Shown here piece after piece: positions 6,466 to 13,229 of a stretch of 13,229 bases of DNA; the first letter of the stretch is position 1, and each line of letters starts with the position of its first letter. The DNA lies in the NCBI GenBank assembly GCA_006227805.1, contig SBFT01000318.1:1-13229 (forward strand), given 5' to 3'. Origin of the DNA: Paracoccaceae bacterium. Lineage in GTDB: Bacteria; Pseudomonadota; Alphaproteobacteria; Rhodobacterales; Rhodobacteraceae. The notes under the pieces were generated by a model. It worked only from the letters and a program-made list of their open reading frames with translations. It was not told the origin of the DNA and did not search any database. A program made the position numbers and the translations under genes.

Positions 6466-8646
6466 ATGGACGGAAACGATATCGACCCGAAGGGCGGATG
6501 CCCGGTCATGCATGGCGGCAACACCGCCCACGGAAACAGCGTCACGAAATGGTGGCCCAAGTCGCTGAACCTGGACATCCTGCACCAGCACGGCGCGCGC
6601 ACGAACCCGATGGACCCGGACTATGACCATCGCAAGGCCGTCAAGGCGCTGGACTTCGAAGCCGTCAAGGCCGACGTGAAGGCGCTGATGACCGACAGCC
6701 AGAGCTGGTGGCCGGCCGACTGGGGCCATTACGGCGGCCTGATGATCCGCCTGGCCTGGCACTCGGCCGGGTCCTACCGCATGGGCGATGGCCGCGGTGG
6801 CGCCGGGTCCGGCAACATCCGCTTCGCGCCGCTGAATTCCTGGCCCGACAATGCCAGCCTCGACAAGGCGCGGCGCCTCCTGTGGCCGGTGAAGAAGAAA
6901 TACGGCAACGCGCTCAGCTGGGCCGACCTGATCATCCTGGCGGGCAACATGGCCTACGAGTCGATGGGCCTGAAGACCTTCGGCTTCGGCTTCGGCCGCG
7001 AGGACATCTGGGGCCCCGAACAGGATGTGAACTGGGGCGCCGAGAACGAATGGCTGGCCCCGTCCGAGAACCGCTACGGCGACCTCGACGACACCTCGAC
7101 GCTCTACAACCCGCTGGCGGCCGTCCACATGGGGCTGATCTACGTGAACCCCGAAGGCGTCAACGGCAAGCCCGACCCGGCCCGCACGGCGCTTCACGTG
7201 CGCGAGACCTTCGCCCGCATGGCGATGAACGACGAAGAGACCGCAGCACTGACCTGTGGTGGCCACACGGTCGGCAAGGCGCATGGCGGCGGCGGCGCGC
7301 ATGACCGCATCGGCGCCGAGCCCGAAGGCTGCCCGGTCCACATGCAGGGCTTCGGCTGGGACAATCCCGGGATGGACGGCAAGGCGACCAATGCCTTCAC
7401 CTCGGGTATCGAAGGGGCCTGGACCCAGCACCCGACGAAGTGGGACATGGGCTATTTCGACTATCTCTTCAACTACGAGTGGGAGCTCACGAAATCGCCC
7501 GCCGGTGCCAACCAGTGGAAGCCGGTGAACATGCCCGAGGACAAGATGCCGGTCGACCCGACCGATCCGTCCATCCGCCGGATGCCGATGATGACCGATG
7601 CCGACATGGCGATGAAGGTCGATCCGATCTACAACGCGATCTGCCGCAAGTTCATGGCGGACCAGGCCTATTTCGAGGACACCTTCGCGCGCGCCTGGTT
7701 CAAGCTGACCCACCGCGACATGGGGCCGAAGGCGAATTACCATGGCCCGGACGTTCCGGCCGAGGACCTGATCTGGCAGGACCCGATCCCCGCGGGGTCG
7801 ACCTCGTACGATGTCGCGGCCGTGAAGGCCCGGATCGCGGCCTCGGGGCTGTCGGGTGCCGAGATGATCGCGACCGCCTGGGACAGCGCCCGGACCTTCC
7901 GCGGCTCGGACAAGCGCGGCGGCGCCAATGGCGCGCGCATCCGGCTGGCTCCGCAGAAGGACTGGGCGGCGAACGAACCCGCGCGCCTGGCCAAGGTCCT
8001 GGCGGTTCTCGAACCCATCGCCGCCGAAACCGGTGCATCGGTCGCGGACGTGATCGTGCTGGCGGGCAATGTGGGCCTCGAACAGGCCATCAAGGCCGCG
8101 GGCTACAGCGTCGCGGTTCCCTTCGCGCCGGGTCGCGGTGACGCCACGGCGGAGCAGACCGACGCCGACAGCTTCAACGTGCTCGAGCCGCTGGCATGCG
8201 GGTTCCGCAACTGGCAGAAGGAGAAGTACGCCGTCGCACCCGAGGAGCTGATGCTGGACAAGGCGCAACTCCTGGGCCTGACGGCGGCGGAAATGACCGT
8301 GCTGGTCGGCGGGATGCGCGTGCTGGGCGCCAACCACGGCGGCAACGCCCATGGCGTGTTCACCGATCGCGTCGGCCAGTTGACGAATGACTTCTTCGTC
8401 AACCTGACCGACATGGCCTACACCTGGGTGCCGGCCAAGGACGGCACCTACGAGATCCGCGACCGCGCGACGGGGGCGGTCAAGTGGACCGCGACCAGCA
8501 CCGACCTGGTGTTCGGCTCGAACTCGATCCTGCGTGCCTATGCGGAAGTCTATGCGCAGGACGACAACGCCGAGAAGTTCGTGCGCGATTTCGTGGCCGC
8601 CTGGACCAAGGTCATGAACGCCGACCGCTTCGACCTGCTGGCGTAA
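6466..8646 (+). CDS. katG: Catalase-peroxidase KatG
   Basis: This 726-residue bifunctional heme enzyme removes H2O2 by catalase and peroxidase reactions in the cytoplasm; no signal peptide is present. The N-terminal heme domain shows the distal triad R95-W98-H99 in MIRLAWHSAGSYR. The cross-linked Met-Tyr-Trp cofactor residues are W98, Y226 (LIYVNPEG) and M252 (RMAMND). The proximal heme ligand is H267 in GGHTVGKAHG, with proximal W319 (EGAW) and D380. The mobile arginine expected in this family is R417 (THRDMGP). All residues needed for catalase activity are therefore present. The second, heme-free half (about 440-726) includes WDSARTFRGSDKRGGANGARIRLAPQ and the C-terminal LVFGSNSILRAYAEVYAQDD block. 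Length is normal. Divergent oxyR implies peroxide induction. A strong hairpin after the stop suggests a monocistronic message. Confidence 0.98.
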   Translation: MDGNDIDPKGGCPVMHGGNTAHGNSVTKWWPKSLNLDILHQHGARTNPMDPDYDHRKAVKALDFEAVKADVKALMTDSQSWWPADWGHYGGLMIRLAWHSAGSYRMGDGRGGAGSGNIRFAPLNSWPDNASLDKARRLLWPVKKKYGNALSWADLIILAGNMAYESMGLKTFGFGFGREDIWGPEQDVNWGAENEWLAPSENRYGDLDDTSTLYNPLAAVHMGLIYVNPEGVNGKPDPARTALHVRETFARMAMNDEETAALTCGGHTVGKAHGGGGAHDRIGAEPEGCPVHMQGFGWDNPGMDGKATNAFTSGIEGAWTQHPTKWDMGYFDYLFNYEWELTKSPAGANQWKPVNMPEDKMPVDPTDPSIRRMPMMTDADMAMKVDPIYNAICRKFMADQAYFEDTFARAWFKLTHRDMGPKANYHGPDVPAEDLIWQDPIPAGSTSYDVAAVKARIAASGLSGAEMIATAWDSARTFRGSDKRGGANGARIRLAPQKDWAANEPARLAKVLAVLEPIAAETGASVADVIVLAGNVGLEQAIKAAGYSVAVPFAPGRGDATAEQTDADSFNVLEPLACGFRNWQKEKYAVAPEELMLDKAQLLGLTAAEMTVLVGGMRVLGANHGGNAHGVFTDRVGQLTNDFFVNLTDMAYTWVPAKDGTYEIRDRATGAVKWTATSTDLVFGSNSILRAYAEVYAQDDNAEKFVRDFVAAWTKVMNADRFDLLA

Positions 8647-8653
8647 GAAACAG

Positions 8654-8685
8654 GGCGGCCCGCGCAGCTTGTCGCGCGGGCCGCC
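8654..8685 (+). terminator. katG transcription terminator hairpin
   Basis: A perfect 12-bp stem (8654-8665 with 8674-8685, all G/C) with the 8-base loop AGCTTGTC starts 7 bases after the katG stop codon. No U-run follows, as is common in very GC-rich genomes, so it may act as terminator and as 3' stabiliser. Confidence 0.7.
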
Positions 8686-8916
8686 GATCCGTCTGAAGGG
8701 TCCCTCGGGCCAGATCCGGCCCGTCTGCGCCATCCCGACGGCGCCTTGCCTTCCGCCGGGCGGCGACCGCGCCGAGCGGGCCAAGGGAACAGGCGCGCCC
8801 GTCCCCGCATGGATCGCCACCATCCCCCGTATCGCAGGTCCTCTCGCGTGATCCCGCCTTCGTGCCATCCGGGCACCGGAACCGGCCCGGCGGAGATGTC
8901 CTGGGAGGCGATCCGT

Positions 8917-8935
8917 CCGATGACGGAGCCATCGG
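8917..8935. promoter_or_regulatory. Dyad upstream of the RND operon (candidate operator)
   Basis: This perfect 6-bp inverted repeat, CCGATG-N7-CATCGG, is followed at once by CATAAAAG, a small AT-rich patch. The 19-base size suits a dimeric repressor site, but no regulator gene is adjacent and the operator role is only inference. Confidence 0.3.
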
Positions 8936-8987
8936 CATAAAAGTCTGGACATGCCAACCGCCTTCGCCTTTGGTGACGGGAAACGGG

Positions 8988-9005
8988 CCGCCCGGTTTTG
9001 GGCGG
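8988..9005 (+). promoter_or_regulatory. Dyad or hairpin close to the RND adaptor start
   Basis: CCGCCC (8988-8993), a loop of GGTTTT and GGGCGG (9000-9005) form a perfect 6-bp dyad ending 48 bases before the adaptor ATG. It could be an operator over the promoter or a leader hairpin in the mRNA. Confidence 0.3.
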
Positions 9006-9053
9006 TGGATATGCTATTGCCAAGCCTGGAACCATGAATTTTCGGAGCAGATG

Positions 9054-10151
9054 ATGATCGGACGTTCTTCGCTTTTCCTTGCCCTTGCGCTGGCTCCCGC
9101 GGTCGCGCTGTCGCAGGATCAGAGCAGGCCGGCGGTGATCGCGGTCGAGGCGGAAATCATCGAATTGTCCGAAACGGCGACCTTCAACGGCAGGCTGGAC
9201 GCCAATCTTCGCGTGGACCTGGTCCCGCAGGTGGGGGGGCTGATCACCGAGCTCGGGTTCTCGGGCGGTGACACTGTCACGGCGGGGCAGGTCCTTTTCA
9301 CGATAGATCCCGGCATCTACGCCGCCGCGGTGACCGAGGCGGAAGGCGCGCTCCTGTCCGCCCGGGCGCAACGCGAATTGGCGCAGATCGAACGCGACCG
9401 CCAGGCCGAGCTTGTCTCGCGGCAGGCGGCGGCCAACGCGACGCTCCAGTCGGCCGAGGCGACGCTCGCCAGCCGCGAAGGCGAGGTCATCCGCGCCACT
9501 GCCGCACTCGACCGCGCGCAGACCAATCTGTCCTACACCCGGATCACCGCGCCCTTCGATGGCCGGATCGGCAACCCGAACGCCGATCCCGGCGCGCTGG
9601 TCGGACCGCAAACCGGTGTTCTGGCGACGCTGGTGCAGCTCGATCCGATCCATGTGGAGTTCCAGGTGCCGACAGCGACCTTGCGCACCTATCTCGAAAG
9701 GGTCGAGCGCGGCGAGGCCTCGCGCGATGCGGCGGTGTCGCTCACGCTGGCCAATGGCACGGTCTATTCCCGCACGGGGGACCTCGATTTCGTGGACAGT
9801 CGCGTCAACCCGGGCACCGACAGCGTCACCGTGCGCGCACGCTTCGACAACCCGGAGATGGTCCTGCTCGACGGCGAACTGGTGCGTGTGACCCTGAGCT
9901 ACGACGCGCCCGCGGGCGAACTGGCCGTGCCGGGCCAGGCCGTCCAGCGCGACGTCCAGGGGGCATTCGTGCTGCTGGTGGGCGCGGACGACATCGTCCA
10001 GATCCGCCGCGTATCCGTCCTGCGCAGCACGGCCGGCTTTGCCGTGATCGGCGAAGGTCTGGAGCCCGGCGACAGGGTGATCACCGAAGGGATCAACAAG
10101 GTGCGCCCCGGTATCGCCGTGGATGCCGTCGCCCCGGCACAGGACGGCTGA
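9054..10151 (+). CDS. RND efflux periplasmic adaptor (membrane fusion protein, HlyD/AcrA family)
   Basis: This 365-residue adaptor links an inner-membrane RND pump to an outer-membrane channel. An N-terminal signal sequence (MIGRSSLFLALALAPAVALS) has no lipobox cysteine, so unlike AcrA it should not be lipidated. A lipoyl/barrel-sandwich half-motif lies at about 53-86 (VPQVGGLITELGFSGGDTV). An alpha-helical hairpin rich in Ala, Glu, Arg and Gln spans about 90-160. The returning lipoyl half is at about 161-197 (YTRITAPFDGRIG), followed by a beta-barrel at about 198-285 and the membrane-proximal domain to the end. Start choice: GGAG at 9044-9047 is 6 bases from the ATG at 9054 but only 3 from the ATG at 9051, so 9054 is preferred. 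The frame is open further upstream to 8862 but codes for nothing recognisable there. The pump gene follows after 3 bases, forming an operon. Confidence 0.93.
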   Translation: MIGRSSLFLALALAPAVALSQDQSRPAVIAVEAEIIELSETATFNGRLDANLRVDLVPQVGGLITELGFSGGDTVTAGQVLFTIDPGIYAAAVTEAEGALLSARAQRELAQIERDRQAELVSRQAAANATLQSAEATLASREGEVIRATAALDRAQTNLSYTRITAPFDGRIGNPNADPGALVGPQTGVLATLVQLDPIHVEFQVPTATLRTYLERVERGEASRDAAVSLTLANGTVYSRTGDLDFVDSRVNPGTDSVTVRARFDNPEMVLLDGELVRVTLSYDAPAGELAVPGQAVQRDVQGAFVLLVGADDIVQIRRVSVLRSTAGFAVIGEGLEPGDRVITEGINKVRPGIAVDAVAPAQDG

Positions 10152-10154
10152 TCC

Positions 10155-13100
10155 ATGTTCGCCGACATCTTCATCCAGCGCCCGCGCCTCGCCGGTGTCA
10201 TCTCGATCGTCCTGTTCCTGGCGGGCGTCATCGCGCTGACGCGGATGCCTGTCGAACAGTTCCCCGACATCGTGCCGCCCCAGGTCTCGGTCACGGCCAC
10301 CTATCCGGGCGCCGGGGCCGAGGTGGTCGAGCAGACCGTCGCGCAGGTGATCGAGGATCAGGTCGTCGGGGTCGACGACATGATCTACATGTCCTCCACC
10401 TCGGGCGCCGACGGCAGCTATATCCTGAACATCAGCTTCGCGGTCGGCACCGATCCGGACATCGCGACGGTCAACGTGCAGAACCGTGTGGCGCTGGCCG
10501 AACCACTGCTTCCGCAGGAGGTGCGGCAGACCGGGGTGCGCGTGGCCAAGAAGTCCTCCTCGCTGCTTCTCGGGATCGCGCTCTATGCGCAAGACGACGC
10601 GATCGAGGGCCGCGACCTGACCAATTACGCGCGGCTGAGCCTGCTCGACCGCATCAAGCGCATCGAAGGCGTGGGCGATGCGTCGATGTTCGGCTCGAAC
10701 CAGTTCGCCATGCAGATCAACCTCGATGTCGACCGCCTCGCGGCGTTGCGCATGACGCCGGGGGATGTGCTGGGTGCGCTGCGCAGCCAGAACGTTCAGG
10801 CCGCGATCGGCCGTGTCGGCGGCCAGCCGGTCACGCGCGACCCGGGGCTACAGCTGAACATCACCACCAAGGGGCGCCTCGAGACCCCGGAGGAATTCGC
10901 CGCGATCATCCTGCGGTCGTCCGGCGAAGGCGGGCTCGTGCGGCTGGGCGATGTGGCCGAGGTCAGCCTGGGCGAGCGCAATTCGGACGTCCTGACCACG
11001 TTCAACGGCGCACCTGCGACGCTGATCGGGGTGTATCTGGCGCCCGGAGCGAACGCGATCGCCGCAGCCGACGGGCTGAAGGCGACCCTGGCCGAGGCCT
11101 CCGAGGTCTTCCCCGCGGGCATGGCCTTCGAGATCGTCTCGGACAGTTCGGTCTTCGTCAAGGAAAGCATCGCCGAGGTCGAGCACACCCTGATCGAGGC
11201 CTTCGTCCTCGTCGTTCTGGTGGTGTTCATCTTCCTCGGTTCGCTCCGGGCCACGATCGTTCCGCTGATCGCGGTGCCGGTCGCGCTTGTGGGCACCTTC
11301 GCGGTCATGCTGGCCATGGGCTTTTCGCTGAACACCGTGTCGCTTCTGGCGATGGTTCTCGCCATCGGGATCGTGGTCGATGATGCGATCGTCGTGGTCG
11401 AGGCGGTCGAGGCCAAACTGGAATCCGACCCTTCCCTCACGCCCGCGCAGGCCGCGTCCGCCGCGATGTCCGAGATCACGGGCGCCATCCTCGCGATCAC
11501 GATGGTGCTTCTGTCGGTCTTCGTGCCGGTGGCCTTCATTCCCGGCATATCGGGGCAGTTGTTCCAGCAGTTCGCGGTGGCGGTCTCGGTGTCCATGGTG
11601 ATTTCCGCGATCAACGCGCTGACGCTGGCGCCCGCGCTCTGCGCGATCCTGCTGCGCGCCCATCACGGGCCGAAGAAAGGCATCATCGGCTGGATTTCCT
11701 CGGGCATCGACGCGGCGCGCGACAAGTATACCCTGGTCGCCGGGGCGCTGGCGCGGCGTTCGGTTCTCGGGATCCTGCTGCTCGTGGGGGCCATGGCGAT
11801 CACCGGCGGCCTCTTCCGCGCGGTGCCCACGGGATTCCTGCCCAGCGAGGACCAGGGCTCGTTCATCGTCGAGACCCGCCTGCCGGAGGCCGCCTCGCTC
11901 AACCGGACCGTCGCGGCGCAGCGCGAGGTCGAGGCGATCCTGCGCGACCTGCCCGGCGTGCACAGCGTGACCTCGGTGATCGGGTTCTCGATCCTCGACG
12001 GCATCACCAAGTCGAACGCGGCCTTCGCGCTGGTCTCGCTGGACGAATTCGCCGAACGCACCACGGCGGAGACCAGCGCCTTCGCCGCCATCGCCGAGGC
12101 CAACCGCCGCGCGTCGCGTCTGCCGCAGGCGCAGGTCATCGCCTTCAACCTGCCGCCGATCGCGGGGCTGGGCAGCGGATCGGGGTTCGAGCTGCAGCTG
12201 GTCGACACCCAGGGGCGCACGGCGCAGGAACTGGCCGAGACCGCGCGCGGCCTCTCGCTCGCGGCCAATGGCGACCCGGCCCTGGCCGGTGTCTACACCA
12301 CCTTCTCGGCCAACAGCCCGCAACTCTTCCTGCAGATCGACCGCGAACGGCTCTACGCGCTGGGCATCCCGGTGTCGGATGTCTTCGCCGCGCTGCAACC
12401 GACGCTGGGTTCGTCCTACGTCAACGACTTCAACATGTTCGGCCGGGCCTGGCAGGTGCGCATGACGGCAGGGCCGGAATTCCGGGATTCCGTCGAGGAC
12501 ATCGCCCGCGTCCACGTGCGGTCGGCCTCGGGCGAGATGGTGCCCGTCGGCGCCTTCGCGGTGGCCGACTACACCGTGGGGCCCATGTCCCTGGCGCGCT
12601 ACAACAACCTGCGCGCAGCGAAGATTTCGGGCAATCCCGCGCCGGGGGTGTCCTCGGGCGCCGCCATCGCCGCGATGGAGCAGGTGGCGGAAGGCGCGCT
12701 GCCCCCCGGCTACGACTACGAATGGACCGGCACCGCGCTCCAGGAAAAGCAGGCGGCCGGGCAGACGACCATCATCCTCGCGCTGGCGGTTCTCTTCGCC
12801 TACCTGTTCCTCGTCGCCCTCTACGAAAGCTGGACGATCCCGGTGCCGGTGTTGCTGTCGGTCGCCTTCGGCGTCGCCGGGGCGATGCTGGCGCTCATGG
12901 TGACGGGGCTCGACTTCAACATCTATGCGCAGATCGGACTTGTCGTTCTGTTGGCGCTGGCGGCGAAGAACGCGATCCTGATCGTCGAATTCGCCAAGGC
13001 CAGGCGCGAGCAGGGCATGGACATCACCGACGCCGCGATCGAAGGGGCGCGGTCCCGCTTCCGGGCGATCATGATGACAAGCTTCGCCTTCATCGCGGGC

Positions 13101-13229
13101 CTCGTGCCGCTGGTGACGGCGACGGGGGCGTCGATGCTCAGCCGGCGCGGCATCGGGACGGGCGTTTTCGGGGGGATGCTCGCCGCGGCACTTGTCGGCG
13201 TGTTCATCATCCCCGCGCTTTACGTCCTC
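10155..13229 (+). CDS. RND multidrug efflux pump, HAE-1 (AcrB/MexB-like) family (partial, 3' end outside window)
   Basis: 1025 codons are visible, close to the usual length of about 1040, so only a short C-terminal tail is missing. The protein is the proton-driven inner-membrane pump. The N-terminus MFADIFIQRPRLAGVISIVL starts the first helix, followed by the porter domain with FPDIVPPQVSVTATYPGA. Proton-relay residues match AcrB by eye: D409 and D410 in GIVVDDAIVVVE, K938 in ALAAKNAILIVEFAK, R968 and T975 in SRFRAIMMTSFAF. Other landmarks are VPTGFLPSEDQG, SSYVNDF, ALYESW and the closing GTGVFGGMLAA region. AGGA at 10141-10144 within the adaptor's last codons is the likely ribosome-binding site, 10 bases before the ATG. 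HAE-1 pumps export drugs, bile salts, solvents or signalling molecules; the actual substrate is unknown. A channel gene may follow beyond the window. Confidence 0.95.
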   Translation, partial: MFADIFIQRPRLAGVISIVLFLAGVIALTRMPVEQFPDIVPPQVSVTATYPGAGAEVVEQTVAQVIEDQVVGVDDMIYMSSTSGADGSYILNISFAVGTDPDIATVNVQNRVALAEPLLPQEVRQTGVRVAKKSSSLLLGIALYAQDDAIEGRDLTNYARLSLLDRIKRIEGVGDASMFGSNQFAMQINLDVDRLAALRMTPGDVLGALRSQNVQAAIGRVGGQPVTRDPGLQLNITTKGRLETPEEFAAIILRSSGEGGLVRLGDVAEVSLGERNSDVLTTFNGAPATLIGVYLAPGANAIAAADGLKATLAEASEVFPAGMAFEIVSDSSVFVKESIAEVEHTLIEAFVLVVLVVFIFLGSLRATIVPLIAVPVALVGTFAVMLAMGFSLNTVSLLAMVLAIGIVVDDAIVVVEAVEAKLESDPSLTPAQAASAAMSEITGAILAITMVLLSVFVPVAFIPGISGQLFQQFAVAVSVSMVISAINALTLAPALCAILLRAHHGPKKGIIGWISSGIDAARDKYTLVAGALARRSVLGILLLVGAMAITGGLFRAVPTGFLPSEDQGSFIVETRLPEAASLNRTVAAQREVEAILRDLPGVHSVTSVIGFSILDGITKSNAAFALVSLDEFAERTTAETSAFAAIAEANRRASRLPQAQVIAFNLPPIAGLGSGSGFELQLVDTQGRTAQELAETARGLSLAANGDPALAGVYTTFSANSPQLFLQIDRERLYALGIPVSDVFAALQPTLGSSYVNDFNMFGRAWQVRMTAGPEFRDSVEDIARVHVRSASGEMVPVGAFAVADYTVGPMSLARYNNLRAAKISGNPAPGVSSGAAIAAMEQVAEGALPPGYDYEWTGTALQEKQAAGQTTIILALAVLFAYLFLVALYESWTIPVPVLLSVAFGVAGAMLALMVTGLDFNIYAQIGLVVLLALAAKNAILIVEFAKARREQGMDITDAAIEGARSRFRAIMMTSFAFIAGLVPLVTATGASMLSRRGIGTGVFGGMLAAALVGVFIIPALYVL

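Larger units (their letters stand above)
8686..9053. other. Intergenic region between katG terminator and the RND operon
   Basis: About 370 bases hold no gene I can support on either strand; short open frames here lack family resemblance and ribosome-binding sites. It contains three dyads: CGGGCC/GGCCCG (8706-8711, 8718-8723), CCGATG/CATCGG (8917-8922, 8930-8935) and CCGCCC/GGGCGG (8988-8993, 9000-9005). No convincing -35/-10 pair is visible, although the RND operon probably needs a promoter here. TATGCT at 9010-9015 is the best -10-like hexamer and has no good -35. Confidence 0.5.

Noticed and set aside
8612..8938. Small minus-strand and plus-strand open frames in the katG-RND gap
   Set aside because: No ribosome-binding site, no family resemblance, and overlap with the katG 3' end or the hairpins. 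They are best explained by the low frequency of stop codons in this GC-rich DNA.
6442..8952. An 836-codon open frame on the minus strand, antisense to katG
   Set aside because: It mirrors katG, a certain gene with all active-site residues. In DNA this GC-rich, stop codons are rare on the opposite strand. The translation is Arg/His/Gly/Asp-rich with no recognisable domain.
8862..9053. An N-terminal extension of the RND adaptor from an ATG at 8862
   Set aside because: The extra 63-64 residues resemble nothing and would bury the signal peptide that starts at 9054. GGAG at 9044-9047 supports the later start.
8550..10592. A 680-codon minus-strand open frame opposite the RND adaptor and pump start
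   Set aside because: Same GC-bias artefact; low-complexity Asp/His/Arg/Gly composition, and it spans two well-supported genes and an intergenic region.
10848..12515. A 555-codon minus-strand open frame opposite the RND pump
   Set aside because: Its translation is dominated by Arg, His, Asp, Gly and Gln, as expected for the antisense of a GC-rich coding strand. The plus strand encodes the pump without interruption.
1..13229. Searched for CRISPR arrays, tRNA genes, insertion sequences, attachment sites, toxin-antitoxin or phage-defence genes
   Set aside because: No regularly spaced repeats, no recognisable tRNA, no transposase or integrase motifs, and no unexplained gene. The window reads as ordinary chromosomal transport and stress-response genes.

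Overview
The window is 13.2 kb of very GC-rich DNA with strong third-position G/C bias, tightly packed genes and 4-8 base overlaps. An intact oxyR gene stands divergent to katG. Together these suggest an alphaproteobacterium, most likely Rhodobacterales-like. That placement is inference from gene style and protein resemblance, not from a marker gene.

Layout. (1) Positions 1-5187, minus strand: a five-gene peptide-type ABC importer operon, transcribed right to left. The order is periplasmic binding protein (3604-5187), permease B (2526-3509), permease C (1599-2513), ATPase D (619-1602) and ATPase F (1-626, cut by the window edge). Two GC-rich stem-loops sit between the binding-protein gene and the first permease gene. 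A candidate sigma70-type promoter lies at 5275-5302. (2) Positions 5439-6341, minus strand: oxyR, a LysR-type peroxide sensor with both redox cysteines. (3) Positions 6342-6465: a 124-base divergent regulatory region with nested dyads, serving oxyR and katG. (4) Positions 6466-8646, plus strand: katG, a full-length bifunctional catalase-peroxidase, followed by a strong 12-bp hairpin. (5) Positions 8647-9053: about 400 bases without a supported gene, holding several dyads. (6) Positions 9054-13229, plus strand: an RND efflux pair, a periplasmic adaptor and an inner-membrane HAE-1-type pump. The pump is still open at the right edge of the window.

Function. OxyR oxidised by H2O2 would be expected to activate katG across the shared intergenic region, giving a self-contained peroxide-defence unit. 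The ABC operon imports peptides or peptide-like solutes; its substrate cannot be read from the sequence. The RND pair should export hydrophobic or amphipathic compounds with an outer-membrane channel not seen here. No regulator is encoded next to the RND pair inside the window. I found no tRNA, rRNA, CRISPR array, insertion sequence, integrase or other sign of recent transfer. The gene content is conventional. The points most worth following are regulatory DNA (oxyR-katG operator, intercistronic hairpins, dyads before the RND operon) and a few protein details.
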